Assembly: GCA_964347615.1 (NCBI GenBank)
Contig: CAYFZO010000006.1
Span: 1 to 64,000 of the forward strand
Origin: CAYFZO01 sp964347615
GTDB lineage: Bacteria; Pseudomonadota; Gammaproteobacteria; Poriferisulfidales; Oxydemutatoraceae
Direction of reading: 5' to 3'
DNA length: 64,000 nucleotides
Position numbers and translations under genes: made by a program. Positions 36,054-46,425 of the stretch are shown here, in pieces; position 1 is the first letter of the stretch; each line of letters opens with the position of its first letter. A model generated the notes under the pieces. It saw only the letters and a program-made list of their open reading frames with translations, made no database searches and had not been told where the DNA came from.

Positions 36054-39000
36054 ATGAACAACGACGTCCCTCGCCCCGGAATGATTGCGACAGTTCGCAA
36101 CCGGCGTGGTGTAATTGCCTCTGTTGAACCTTTTGACGGCCAAACTGGACGTATTCACCTTGTCGACATAGAGTACAAGGACAACTACGCGCCGGATACG
36201 GAACGCATCCTATGGGAACGTGAACCTAACCGAGATCTTCTTGAACCGACCGCATTACCCGACCCAACTCAAGACCCCATGCCTCCGAAAGAGTTCGACG
36301 CGCTTTTACGCGCCGCTCGATGGACGGCTCTTTCCCCATACCTCGACCCTGATGGTGACGGCCCCTTAGATCGAGAACCAATTTCAAGTCCATTCCACGG
36401 TGGCGTACGAGTGGAAGACTATCAGCTCGTCCCATTATTAAAAGCTCTCCGCATGCCTCGCGTGAGCTTGTTGATTGCCGACGACGTCGGGCTTGGCAAA
36501 ACCGTTGAAGCAGGGCTGATTTTGACCGAACTTCTTCTCCGACGTCGTATCCGACGCATTCTAGTCCTCACACCCGCGTCTCTGCGTCAGCAATGGCAGG
36601 ATGAGCTCTGGGAGAAATTCTCACTTCGATTCAAAATTATCGATCGCAGCTCAACGGAAAAATTGCGCCGAGACCGAGGAATAGATGCAAATCCATGGCG
36701 ATCATTCGACCGCATCGTTGCCTCCTACCATTATTTACGTCAACCCGACGTACGCGAACAATTTTTATCAGCATGTCATACCCCGGAAAATTCACCACAC
36801 CTACCGTGGGACTTGCTGATAGTGGACGAATGTCACAACTTGATGCCGTCATCGTTTGGAGAAGACAGCGAGCTTTGCAAAACGCTCGGTTTGGTCGCAC
36901 CACGGTTTGAACACCGGCTGTTTCTTTCGGCGACTCCACACAACGGCCACACGCGTTCGTTCACCGGGCTGCTGGAAATGCTTGACCCGGTGCGCTTCAC
37001 CCGCACCCACGAAATGAAACCTGCCATGCGTGGACGAATCAACGACATAATGATTCGTCGGCTAAAACGCCAGATTAACGCTGGCAGTGCAACACCAAGA
37101 TTTTGTACCCGGCATCCGCCCAAATCTTTGGAACTCAACACAGATCCGCGCGAATCTGCCCTTTCCGAGGCTTTCGATGCCTTTCGCAGCGCTATTCGTA
37201 ATCTCATCACGGAAGGAACAAAGCAGCGCCGCCGCGCTGGAATTTTTGCGGTCGAAATTCTCGGCAAACGGCTGCTCTCCTGCCCTACAACGTTTGCTGA
37301 ATCTTGGAGCCGGACAAGACGGGGGTTTCGCGAACAGGATGTCTCAGATGAAACGGAATTGGCAGCCGCCGAACGGTCATTGCGTCAGGAAACCGGCGAT
37401 GACAGAGAAACAGAAAAGCGCGAAGCCAATGCTGCTGCAACTATAGGTGCATGGCTTAAGAATTTTTCTGACGACGTCAAGGATGAGATCAACCGCATCG
37501 AAAAAGCGATTGATGAGCTAGGCTTTGATCTCAATGCCTCTATTGTTGAACAAACGCCTTGTGTTGACGTGCGCTTCGACACGCTTGTCTCGTTAATCGA
37601 AAATCTCCTGCGGAAGAAAAATAAGTTCCGCGATGACGAACGCTTAATCGTCTTTACAGAATACAAAACCACGCTCGATTACGTCGCTCGACGCCTGCGC
37701 GAAAAATACCCTGCCGAACGAATTTTGACGCTGTTTGGGGCCGGTGGACAGGAGGGTATGGATGAAAGCGAACGTGAAAACGTCAAAGCGGCTTTCAACA
37801 ATCCGGGTTCACCTGTACGCGTTCTTATTGCGACCGACGCTGCGTCGGAGGGACTCAACCTGCACCAGACGGCACGATATTTGCTGCATTACGACTGCCC
37901 ATGGAACCCGTCACGCTTGGAACAACGCAACGGCCGCCTTGATCGTTACGGTCAAGCCCGTGACGTGACCGTGCATCACTTTGTCAGCAGTACAGATCCT
38001 GATTTGCGCTTTATTGATTGCGTTATTCGTAAAGCAGATGAAATTCGAGAAGACCTTGGTTCCGTCAACGAAGTTTTTGACCGTGCAACTTATCGCCGCC
38101 TGATTCAAGGGGAAGATGCAGAATCAGTGAAAACAGATATGTATGCAGGGCTTGACGCCGCCCAAGAAAGCTCGGCTATTGAAGCCGACGAAACGGCCAC
38201 GATAAAAAACGAAGCAGCGTCTGATGATGCGTTGCTTGACGCAATGTCTAAAGAGATCGACTTAGATAGTTATGCACTCGGCGATACGCTTGAAGCGGCA
38301 ATGATCTCATCGAGTGGTCGAAGGCCTCAACTCGAAGTCGGTGAGGAGCCGGGATGTTATCGCGTGACAAACCCGGAACTCCCCCACTGGCGTGACATTA
38401 TTGATGAAACTGTACGCCGTCCATCACTTCATGCCGCCCGCGGACCAATGCCGCAACTCGCATTTGACACTAAACAATTCATTAAGCCACTCGGATCTTT
38501 GAGTGTTTTTCTACCACGGAAAGAAGTCTTGCTTATCCACCTTGCACATCCGCTGATGCAACGTGCTCTCAGTCTCCTTACACAATGTCGCTATCCCGGT
38601 AACCGCCAAGTTTCACGATGGACGGTACGCCGAGGTGACGGAGAAATCCCAAAAGATGCTGATGCAGCCATTTTATTTAGTATTGAAGAAATTGCCGTAA
38701 ATGAATTGCGCGAAACGTTTCATCGCTGGGTACGCACCGTGGTATTTCCCGTTCAGAATGGAATCCTTGGTGAACCGCTTCCACATATTCCGGCACACAG
38801 CTTTCGTGGAGCATCTGTAACGAAAAATCAAAGCGAACAAAAACAGGCAGGAGAAATCCTTGAGGAGGTTAATGGCTCACTGAGGAAATGGCTGGAACAA
38901 CACCAGAAAGAACTTACCGACTCTCTCCAAAATCAACTTGAGAGTGACGGTAAAGCGGCTCGTGGACTTGAAGAGAATCGGTACAAGCAGCGGCAAGGAG

Positions 39001-39311
39001 AACTATCAAAACTAATCGAAGAAACGACAATAGCAAAACTTACTCGAGAAATTAAGCAACTTCAAGAAAGGCTGCGGCAAAGAAAACTTTTAGATGAAGC
39101 CGAGAAAATTATGGAGATTGAACGCTCTATCAAGAAAAAAGAAGAAGAAATAGAACGTCGCCGTTCTTATTACAAAGAGATCAAAAATCAATTGAAGCGC
39201 GAACATGAACGGACTCTTAAACATCTCCTTCCTAAACGCTTTGCAATGTCAGGCAACGCTCAAGTATTCCCTGTCACAGTTGAAATTCGTTTCCCGGAAC
39301 AGCAGCCTTGA
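36054..39311 (+). CDS. drmD: DrmD-like SNF2 helicase
   Basis: 1085 residues. The N-terminus (PRPGMIATVRNRRGVIASVE) and LWEREPNRDLLEPTALP resemble class 1 DISARM DrmD. SNF2 motifs: IADDVGLGKTVEAGL (I, near 143), IVDECHNL (II, near 256), LFLSATPHNGHT (III), IATDAASEGLNLH (V) and EQRNGRLDRYGQ (VI). The last ~130 residues form a coiled coil (KEEEIERRRSYYKEIKNQL). It overlaps the methylase gene by 4 bases. DrmD accompanies the adenine methylase DrmMI in class 1 DISARM, but drmA, drmB and drmC are not present here. Confidence 0.75.
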   Translation: MNNDVPRPGMIATVRNRRGVIASVEPFDGQTGRIHLVDIEYKDNYAPDTERILWEREPNRDLLEPTALPDPTQDPMPPKEFDALLRAARWTALSPYLDPDGDGPLDREPISSPFHGGVRVEDYQLVPLLKALRMPRVSLLIADDVGLGKTVEAGLILTELLLRRRIRRILVLTPASLRQQWQDELWEKFSLRFKIIDRSSTEKLRRDRGIDANPWRSFDRIVASYHYLRQPDVREQFLSACHTPENSPHLPWDLLIVDECHNLMPSSFGEDSELCKTLGLVAPRFEHRLFLSATPHNGHTRSFTGLLEMLDPVRFTRTHEMKPAMRGRINDIMIRRLKRQINAGSATPRFCTRHPPKSLELNTDPRESALSEAFDAFRSAIRNLITEGTKQRRRAGIFAVEILGKRLLSCPTTFAESWSRTRRGFREQDVSDETELAAAERSLRQETGDDRETEKREANAAATIGAWLKNFSDDVKDEINRIEKAIDELGFDLNASIVEQTPCVDVRFDTLVSLIENLLRKKNKFRDDERLIVFTEYKTTLDYVARRLREKYPAERILTLFGAGGQEGMDESERENVKAAFNNPGSPVRVLIATDAASEGLNLHQTARYLLHYDCPWNPSRLEQRNGRLDRYGQARDVTVHHFVSSTDPDLRFIDCVIRKADEIREDLGSVNEVFDRATYRRLIQGEDAESVKTDMYAGLDAAQESSAIEADETATIKNEAASDDALLDAMSKEIDLDSYALGDTLEAAMISSSGRRPQLEVGEEPGCYRVTNPELPHWRDIIDETVRRPSLHAARGPMPQLAFDTKQFIKPLGSLSVFLPRKEVLLIHLAHPLMQRALSLLTQCRYPGNRQVSRWTVRRGDGEIPKDADAAILFSIEEIAVNELRETFHRWVRTVVFPVQNGILGEPLPHIPAHSFRGASVTKNQSEQKQAGEILEEVNGSLRKWLEQHQKELTDSLQNQLESDGKAARGLEENRYKQRQGELSKLIEETTIAKLTREIKQLQERLRQRKLLDEAEKIMEIERSIKKKEEEIERRRSYYKEIKNQLKREHERTLKHLLPKRFAMSGNAQVFPVTVEIRFPEQQP

Positions 39312-42300
39312 GTACAGAACAGACCAATGCCGATCTACCTGGATGGGATTCACTACGCCATGGTGGACTGTTGTTCGATGTTGCTCGGCTTAAAACACTT
39401 ACCGAATTTATCCCCCCACGATTAAACGAATACGTTGAACAGCAGCTACGCCACCAGGGAAGCTCTATATTGAACGAAACCGGCGACACCTCAACTTTCG
39501 TTACTTTCGTTTTAGAGCAAGTCTGCGGACTCGATGGTTCAACCGGCACTTGGTTACGCGGCAACAACGTTCCATCATCTTGGGGACGACGGGCGATTAC
39601 CGGCGAGACCGTTAAACCTCGTCATCTGTGGCAAGGACAACACGACGCGTTGCTACCAATATTCATAGACGACAAAAAACGCATCGGCATCGGCAAAGGA
39701 CGTCGCACCATTAGCCAAGTGCTTGGTTGGCTTCGCGCTGGCAACAACCAACTTGCATTAATAACCAACGGTCGCCAATGGCGACTGCTGTTTGCCGGCC
39801 TCGACTATGACGCTTGGTGCGAATGGGATATGGATATGTGGTTTGAGGAGGGTGGGCTCTCGCCGCAAGTAACAGCACTGCGCACCTTGCTCAATTTTGA
39901 ACTTTGGACTCCGAAATCCGAAGACGCTCCACCACTCCTATTACAAGCGATTCGAGATACACGCAAAGGCCAAGCGGAACTCTCAGAGGAACTCGGCGAA
40001 CAAGTGCGTAAAGCAGTCGAAAAGTTAATTCAAGGTCACAGCGAAGCACTTCGAGAGTACCACGATTCCGTTGCTCCTGCAGATATTTACCGTGCTGCTT
40101 GCCGCGTAGTAATGCGGCTCATAGTGATCTTGTTCGCCGAATCTCGGGACCTGCTACCTCGAGAAAATGCTCTTTACCACGGTAGCTACGGACTGAATGG
40201 ACTGTTCGACCAACTCGAACACAGTGCCCACCATGGCGCGGACCTCGCGAACAGCTGGGCTGCATGGCCCCGCATACTGGCTCTGTTCAACTTAGTGCGG
40301 CAAGGATCTCATCACCCCGACTTACCAGTAACAGCTTACGGTGGAAAGCTTTTCGCAACTGGGCGCCCAGATCCAGCGGATAGAGCATCCAAAGCAATCG
40401 ATATCTTTGAACGCGAGAATCAAAGTGCATTATTTTCCGATCGAGACGTTCACAAGATGCTGAGATTGCTTACCCGCACGACCATCAGCATCCGCCAAGG
40501 ACGTGGTGTGAGGAGGAGTAAGGCACCGGTAGATTTTTCCGATCTCTCGTCTGAATACATCGGCATTCTCTACGAAGGATTATTAGACTATGAGCTTAAG
40601 ACTGCTCCTGACGACGATTCGGTGGTCTTTCTGACCGTCGGCAATCGGCCAGCACTTCCACTATCGCGTTTGGAAAAAATGGAAGACGGTGCTATCAGAA
40701 CCCTTTTTAAGTCTCTCAAGAAAAAGAAAGCGGTTACAGATGACGATACTTCCGAAGATAGCGAGCAAGAGAGCAAAGACGTCGAGCTGGAAAGTAAGGT
40801 TGACGAATTGTCTTTCGATGCCAATGATGTAACGCTCTATGATAAAAATGACCAATTAGATATATCTCGGGCAGAAGCATGGGCACGTCGTGCCGTGCAA
40901 GTAGCGAAGCTAGTAAAAAAACCACTTGTCGCGCGAGTTGTCCTACCAGGCGAATGGTATCTAGTCCGCTGGGGCGGCACTCGAAAAGGCTCTGGAAGCT
41001 TCTACACTCGACCGGGACTTGCTGTGCCAACCGTACAACGCACCCTACGCCCGCTTGCCTATGACCCACCTCCAAAAGCCAATGGAGCGCCAGATACAGC
41101 AGCGCGTGCGGAAAGTTGGATTCCGAAACTGCCGGAACAAATTCTAGACGTTAAAACATGCGACCCCGCCTGTGGATCAGGCACCTTTCCACTGGCAGCG
41201 TTACGCTTCCTCACCGATGCTTTATACAAATCTCTTCAACGTCATGAACGCATCAAGCGAGACGGTGAACGTTCGGTGATACGGTTACTACGCCTTCACC
41301 ATGATAAAAATTCAACAACGGCTGGTGAATCTCCTTTCCACGAAGAACTTATTCCCTGCCCCCCGGACGACGGCGACTTTGAACCTCGATTAAAGGCGGT
41401 ATTGCGCCGTCACGTAGTAGAGCGCTGTATCTACGCTGTAGATCTCGATCCGCTTGCCGTAGAGCTGTGTCAGCTGTCTCTGTGGATTGAAACAATGAAC
41501 CGTGAACTGCCGTTCGGCTTCCTGGATCACAAAATAAAGTGCGGCGACGCGCTACTCGGGGCATGGTTCGACCAGTTTCAACACTATCCTGTTATGGCTT
41601 GGAAAAACCGCGAGGGGGGCGATAAAAATCATTCAGAAGGCGTCCATTTTGAGAAAAACGTTCGTACGAAAAAAATCAAGGATTTTGTCAAAGATAAACT
41701 GACACCGGATCTAAAACTCTTTCTGCGAGGCCGCGATCTATTTCAGGAAGATACACTTGAAATAGCAACAACCGCTCACAAAGAATCACTTTCTGTGTTG
41801 GAGAAGATGCACAAAATGTCGGTGCAGGATACAGAGGAACGAGCGAGAATCTACCACCAGAACTTTTTGGGCAGAAAAGCATGGAGCCAAATCAAAGATG
41901 CAATGGATCTTTGGTGCGCTTGCTGGTTCTGGCCGGTAGACAAGATTGAACAGGCGCCTTTACCAAGTAACTTCGCCAAGCCACCAGGCGAGACGCTCGC
42001 TGTCGCTAAACAAACAGCGAATAAAATGCGATTCTTCCACTGGGAACTGGAATTTCCAGACGTGTTCCAAGAGCAAGGAGCAGGCTTTAGCGCGATTTTA
42101 GGTAACCCCCCGTGGGATGCTCCAAAGCCTATCTCCAAGGAGTTTTTTTCAGATATTGACCCTCTCTACCGTACCTATGGCAAACAGGAAGCTTTGCAAT
42201 ATCAATCCCGCTGCTTCAAAGACGGTGATGCCGTTGAACGTCGCTGGCTCGATGACAATGCCGATTTCCGTGCCCGGGCAAACTTTTTCAGATACGTCCG

Positions 42301-44683
42301 GGGACCGTTCGGTGATCCAGAAGAAACCACCGACGGTAAAAACAGATTTGTGGTTATCCGAGGCAAAACCAATCAGGACCTACATGAAAATTGGCGGCAA
42401 GCGCGCAACCACACTGTTAGCTTCAGCGATCCGAAACATCCATTCCGTCATCAAGGCTCGGCGGATATCAATCTCTATAAACTATTCCTCGAATCTGCCC
42501 ATGCCTTGTTGGGATTTGGCGGAAGGTTGGGGTTCATCGTTCCTTCAGGGGTATATTCAGATGACGGAACACAGGCGCTTCGAAAGCTTTTTCTTGACAA
42601 TTGCCGATGGGAGTGGCTGTTTGGCATTGTAAACCGTGAAAACATTTTCCCCATTCATAAAAACTACAAATTCAACCCCGTAATCATTGAAAAAGGCGGA
42701 AACACGGAAGCAATCCAAACTGCTTTCATGCAACGCAATCTCGAAAACTGGGAAAATGCCGAGAGCATCTCTATTTCTTACCCTCAAACGTGGATAAAGC
42801 AGTTCAGCCCTAAAAATCGAACTTTCGTGGAAATTCAATCACAACGTAATTTGGAAATTTTGGAAAAGATATACAACCACAGCATTCTACTAGGTGATAA
42901 CAGTTCCTCTGGATGGGGCGTTCGTTACTTTCGTGAATTCGATCAGACAAACGACTCAGAACTCTTCCCACCTCGCCCAGAGTGGGAGAATAAAGGGTAT
43001 AGACCCGACGAGTACAACCGCTGGTTGCGAGGCGACTGGCAGCCGATTGAAAACCTCTTGGAGTCTTTAGATATTAATCCAGCCCAGGCCGAACCAGCAG
43101 AATTAGAACTTGAAGAGTGGTTGCTTCACGAGACAAGTTCAGAACGTCAAAAAACCGAAGTCCGACTCGTACGCGGCTATTTGCTCAGACCCGGCGACGT
43201 CGCCAGGACCGTTTGGAGTCTACGCTGCGCGCAGCCACCCTACGACAAACTGCCAATTCCGCGTTCGAAAGTACCTGCTGGAATAATTCTCTCACGAGAG
43301 GGTGATACCTATATCCACGTGGATAAAATCGAAGATATAGCCCTCCCACTTTACGTGGGAAAGATGATTTACGTCGGTGATTGGAACGCATCCACGATTC
43401 AGTTAAACGAGTTGAAACAACACAGCCCCAATCCTGAATACCTTTTAGGTATAAAAGACCTCCGACATAACCGCCAAACAAACAACCGCATCGTTTTCCG
43501 TGATGTATCACATGCAACCAATGAACGTAGCTTCGTAGCGACTCTCATCCCTGGATTATTTCCCTGCGGGAACAAATTGCCGATACTAAGCTTGCCACCC
43601 TACAACCCTGTTCAAAGTCTTGAATTAATCAATGCTTTGGTAAGTTTCGGATTCGACTGGGTTGTTCGACAGCGTTTCGCTGGAAATAGCCTCAATTGGC
43701 ACATTGTCGAACCTTGCCCAGTGCCGCGCCCGGGTACTAGCACCAACAGAACGATAACGCAGTTGGCAAGGTTATTACTCGGAAACATTCTCTTTTCAAG
43801 CGACTGGCTGCAACTTTCGAATCTGGTTTCGCAGCCTCATTTTTACCCGTGTACTTTCAAAGAAAGGCTTCGTATTACTATTATGCTTGACGCAGTAATG
43901 ACCGCCACCATGGGGCTTTCGGGGTCGGATTTTCGACGTATCCTGGCAGGGTGTGATTACCCGGCTGGGAACATCATTGACAAGCAACTAAAAGGTTTCT
44001 GGCGCGTGGACAAAGACAAAGCCCCTGAGCTCCGCCAAACTGTCCTGTCTCTAGTTGCTTTCCAAGACCTCGAAGAGCGAATTAAAGCAGCCAATAACAA
44101 CGTGGAAAAGGGGATTGATTCTTTTCTTGCACAAAATCACGGCGAAGGGTGGATGCTGCCGGAAACGTTACGCCTTGCCGACTACGGCCTCGGCCATGAC
44201 AATCGCGCGAAACAACCACAACCCGTCGCCAGCCGTCTCCCCGGCCCGCGCTTCTACGATTGGCAACTCGCTCAAAGCCCCAAAGAAGCTTGGCAAGAAT
44301 GTCATCTCCACGCCCGAAATTTACTCGGCGCCGATGGTTACGCCCAACACGTTCTGAAACTGATTGAACAACGCGTCTCTAACGATGAAGAGTTTCTTGA
44401 CCTTCTAACGCTACCGTTTGTGCGTGATTTCATGAACGAGGATGGTTACACGACGACTATAATCAAACTTCGGGCAAAAAAAATCCTAGACGAGACCGCC
44501 TACACCCAACTTCTCGATCATCTTCGAGCACGTAACCTCTTGGACGAAGTCCGTTATCGTCGCCAACGTGAACGTATTACTTCCACGCCGGAACAGGAGC
44601 CTCTGCCGAGAGTAGCCGAGCTCCCGGCAGACTACGATACCGAAACGCCCTCAAAAGAGAATCAAACAAAGATGTTCGAATAG
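39308..44683 (+). CDS. Giant Eco57I/DrmMI-like DNA methylase
   Basis: 1791 residues. DPACGSGTFPLAALR at about 619 is the AdoMet motif and ILGNPPWDAPKP at about 931-942 the catalytic NPPW of gamma-class N6-adenine methylases. AVDLDPLAVELCQLSLWIET and FHWELEFPDVF are Eco57I-type signatures. It is longer than typical DrmMI (about 1300-1400 residues). An acidic low-complexity insert (DDDTSEDSEQESKDVELESK) falls near 480. In DISARM the methylase marks host DNA as self. Restriction would have to come from elsewhere, plausibly from the helicase-nuclease at 49198. No separate specificity subunit is visible. Confidence 0.78.
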   Translation: MSTEQTNADLPGWDSLRHGGLLFDVARLKTLTEFIPPRLNEYVEQQLRHQGSSILNETGDTSTFVTFVLEQVCGLDGSTGTWLRGNNVPSSWGRRAITGETVKPRHLWQGQHDALLPIFIDDKKRIGIGKGRRTISQVLGWLRAGNNQLALITNGRQWRLLFAGLDYDAWCEWDMDMWFEEGGLSPQVTALRTLLNFELWTPKSEDAPPLLLQAIRDTRKGQAELSEELGEQVRKAVEKLIQGHSEALREYHDSVAPADIYRAACRVVMRLIVILFAESRDLLPRENALYHGSYGLNGLFDQLEHSAHHGADLANSWAAWPRILALFNLVRQGSHHPDLPVTAYGGKLFATGRPDPADRASKAIDIFERENQSALFSDRDVHKMLRLLTRTTISIRQGRGVRRSKAPVDFSDLSSEYIGILYEGLLDYELKTAPDDDSVVFLTVGNRPALPLSRLEKMEDGAIRTLFKSLKKKKAVTDDDTSEDSEQESKDVELESKVDELSFDANDVTLYDKNDQLDISRAEAWARRAVQVAKLVKKPLVARVVLPGEWYLVRWGGTRKGSGSFYTRPGLAVPTVQRTLRPLAYDPPPKANGAPDTAARAESWIPKLPEQILDVKTCDPACGSGTFPLAALRFLTDALYKSLQRHERIKRDGERSVIRLLRLHHDKNSTTAGESPFHEELIPCPPDDGDFEPRLKAVLRRHVVERCIYAVDLDPLAVELCQLSLWIETMNRELPFGFLDHKIKCGDALLGAWFDQFQHYPVMAWKNREGGDKNHSEGVHFEKNVRTKKIKDFVKDKLTPDLKLFLRGRDLFQEDTLEIATTAHKESLSVLEKMHKMSVQDTEERARIYHQNFLGRKAWSQIKDAMDLWCACWFWPVDKIEQAPLPSNFAKPPGETLAVAKQTANKMRFFHWELEFPDVFQEQGAGFSAILGNPPWDAPKPISKEFFSDIDPLYRTYGKQEALQYQSRCFKDGDAVERRWLDDNADFRARANFFRYVRGPFGDPEETTDGKNRFVVIRGKTNQDLHENWRQARNHTVSFSDPKHPFRHQGSADINLYKLFLESAHALLGFGGRLGFIVPSGVYSDDGTQALRKLFLDNCRWEWLFGIVNRENIFPIHKNYKFNPVIIEKGGNTEAIQTAFMQRNLENWENAESISISYPQTWIKQFSPKNRTFVEIQSQRNLEILEKIYNHSILLGDNSSSGWGVRYFREFDQTNDSELFPPRPEWENKGYRPDEYNRWLRGDWQPIENLLESLDINPAQAEPAELELEEWLLHETSSERQKTEVRLVRGYLLRPGDVARTVWSLRCAQPPYDKLPIPRSKVPAGIILSREGDTYIHVDKIEDIALPLYVGKMIYVGDWNASTIQLNELKQHSPNPEYLLGIKDLRHNRQTNNRIVFRDVSHATNERSFVATLIPGLFPCGNKLPILSLPPYNPVQSLELINALVSFGFDWVVRQRFAGNSLNWHIVEPCPVPRPGTSTNRTITQLARLLLGNILFSSDWLQLSNLVSQPHFYPCTFKERLRITIMLDAVMTATMGLSGSDFRRILAGCDYPAGNIIDKQLKGFWRVDKDKAPELRQTVLSLVAFQDLEERIKAANNNVEKGIDSFLAQNHGEGWMLPETLRLADYGLGHDNRAKQPQPVASRLPGPRFYDWQLAQSPKEAWQECHLHARNLLGADGYAQHVLKLIEQRVSNDEEFLDLLTLPFVRDFMNEDGYTTTIIKLRAKKILDETAYTQLLDHLRARNLLDEVRYRRQRERITSTPEQEPLPRVAELPADYDTETPSKENQTKMFE

Positions 44684-44721
44684 ATAGAAAGCCAAGAGAT
44701 CAGATGAAGCTGTTTCGGAAC

Positions 44722-45237
44722 CTAACCACCAATCTCTCTGGTGAATCGATTAATTATATCTTCGTTGATGTGCGTAGGGCTAGATTCATGCATTTGGTTA
44801 GCAACCGCCAAAGCAGTATGCTGCGTAAGAACACCAGCAGTAACCAAATCCACCATTAGGGTAAGCCCGAAACGAGTTTTGACGCGATGTTTTTCGCAAA
44901 GTCGCTGAAGTGCTCTATCGTTTGTGACGCACGTCCATCCTCTTTCTTTACAGGTAACGAGGCAAAGGCGGTCATTAAATGAAACGTTTGACTCGACTTC
45001 TCCAGCTGCAAGCATTTGTTCTGTCTCAACTTCGACGACCTCGATACCATAACGACGACACTGAGACACTGATACTCCTCGGACCTCGTCGAGCACGTGC
45101 GTCAAAACGGCTATTTGCCCTACGGACTGAGTTACGAGTTTTAGAACCTCTAGCTTGGAATCACGGTAGTCTATAAGAACGTCCGCATCCGCAAGAAGCC
45201 CAGTTTGTAAGGCCCCGCGTTCAATTTGTCCACTCAC
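44722..45237 (-). CDS. PIN-domain protein
   Basis: 171 residues. LLADADVLIDYRDS supplies the first PIN aspartates, LDEVRG the glutamate, FNDRLCLVTCKERGWTCVTND the later acidic residues, and a DUF3368-like tail (HTALAVANQM) follows. PIN domains are Mg2+-dependent RNases. It overlaps the upstream HTH-ImmA/IrrE gene by 17 bases, the usual arrangement of this toxin-regulator pair, and converges on the drmMI-like gene with 38 bp between stops. Confidence 0.75.
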   Translation of the reverse strand: MSGQIERGALQTGLLADADVLIDYRDSKLEVLKLVTQSVGQIAVLTHVLDEVRGVSVSQCRRYGIEVVEVETEQMLAAGEVESNVSFNDRLCLVTCKERGWTCVTNDRALQRLCEKHRVKTRFGLTLMVDLVTAGVLTQHTALAVANQMHESSPTHINEDIINRFTREIGG

Positions 45238-46354
45238 GCGCCTGTTTCCTCATCTCCTCTCGAGTAATCCTCAATATTTCGGCAGCGCGCCCAAGCGAAA
45301 TATGCTGCTTCTCGACCGCCCTCCGCACGAGACGCGATAGGCGATTCTCAACGAAATCGTTATAGGAAAGACCTTCTGGTTCTTCAGATCGGCGCCAGCT
45401 CCAAGCAAATTCTCCCGCTTCCAGAGCGAAAGGCTCGTCGACCTTGCGGAGGGTTTTGCCAAAGCGAGCACGATGCTGCCGTTGAAACGTACGCCAAATT
45501 TCAGATTCTGCGCGCTCCGATTCCACCAAGCGGTAAAGAACTGTCTTATAACTTACTCGGAAAATTCTCTTGACTTTAAGGACACGAATCAAAAGCGGAT
45601 GTCCATAAGTTTCATTCCATTCACTGTTAAATGCTTCCTCCGGCATTAGAAACTCACTTGCGAACGCATCTGCTTCACGTTCTGTATCTGCAGAAAGATC
45701 GGTCTCATCACGTTGATACTCCCCAGGGTGAAGCAATAGATGTCCCAACTCATGTGCTGCGGTAAATATCCAACGCTCCACCGATATTCGGTCCCACCTA
45801 TTGACAACAATCGCTGGCCCGCCATCTTGTTCCCCAGCGCTCAACCCAAAGAAAGAATCCCGCTTTTTGTCCAGAAGCAAGAGTTTTACTCCATTTTTCT
45901 CAAGTAATCCACAGATGTCCCGCACCGGTTCCTTAGGCCCTAACTCAGCAATCTCACGTACTTTTTGGGCAGCACTTTCAGGTCCTGCACTACGAAAAAT
46001 CTCAGGGTTAAATTTGAATGGACACTGCTCGCCCAGGCTGACTTCCAGACTCTTATAGTCATCCAGCCATTTTGAAACTTCCGCCAAAATTTGCTCTCTC
46101 CCATGCACTTGGGTCTTGGCGCGAAACCGTACACTCTTGAGAGGACGTACGGGAGTCACGAGAACACCGACCGGAACCGCCAGCGCCTTTGCCAACGCAG
46201 TAAGTGTTCCCTCCCGCGGGATGACTACACCCCGCTCAATCTTGCCAAGCGCCACCCGTGAAAGCCCCGCCTTATCGGCAAGCTGTTCCTGAGTCAGCTC
46301 CCGATCCAAGCGTAACCGCGCTACGTTTGCGGCAATCCCCGCTCTGTCTTCCAT
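45221..46354 (-). CDS. Xre regulator with ImmA/IrrE metallopeptidase domain
   Basis: 377 residues. The N-terminal HTH_3 domain (VARLRLDRELTQEQLADKAG, LSRVALGKIERGVVIP) is followed by an ImmA/IrrE domain with the zinc motif HELGH at 201-205 and the downstream EREADAFASEFLMP segment carrying the third ligand. Such proteins can cleave a repressor or act as antitoxin for the PIN protein. It is transcribed divergently from the ubiquitin-like operon, 71 bp from that operon's first open frame. A TTCGAA-C-TTCGAA element (46356-46368) lies directly before its ATG and could be its operator, controlling both directions. Confidence 0.85.
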   Translation of the reverse strand: MEDRAGIAANVARLRLDRELTQEQLADKAGLSRVALGKIERGVVIPREGTLTALAKALAVPVGVLVTPVRPLKSVRFRAKTQVHGREQILAEVSKWLDDYKSLEVSLGEQCPFKFNPEIFRSAGPESAAQKVREIAELGPKEPVRDICGLLEKNGVKLLLLDKKRDSFFGLSAGEQDGGPAIVVNRWDRISVERWIFTAAHELGHLLLHPGEYQRDETDLSADTEREADAFASEFLMPEEAFNSEWNETYGHPLLIRVLKVKRIFRVSYKTVLYRLVESERAESEIWRTFQRQHRARFGKTLRKVDEPFALEAGEFAWSWRRSEEPEGLSYNDFVENRLSRLVRRAVEKQHISLGRAAEILRITREEMRKQAREWTN

Positions 46355-46355
46355 C

Positions 46356-46406
46356 TTCGAACTTCGAAAAGCGCCCCTTGACAGGCGTTCACCAGTAAGG
46401 TATCAT
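46356..46406 (+). promoter_or_regulatory. Promoter of the ubiquitin-like operon with adjacent operator-like element
   Basis: TTGACA (46378-46383), a 17-bp spacer and TATCAT (46401-46406) form a near-consensus sigma-70 promoter pointing into the operon. TTCGAACTTCGAA (46356-46368) ends 9 bp before the -35. The promoter is among the strongest by consensus that I see in the window, suggesting that the operon is either well expressed or kept off by a repressor. Confidence 0.65.
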
Positions 46407-46425
46407 ATCTCCCGAAGTTGTCAAT

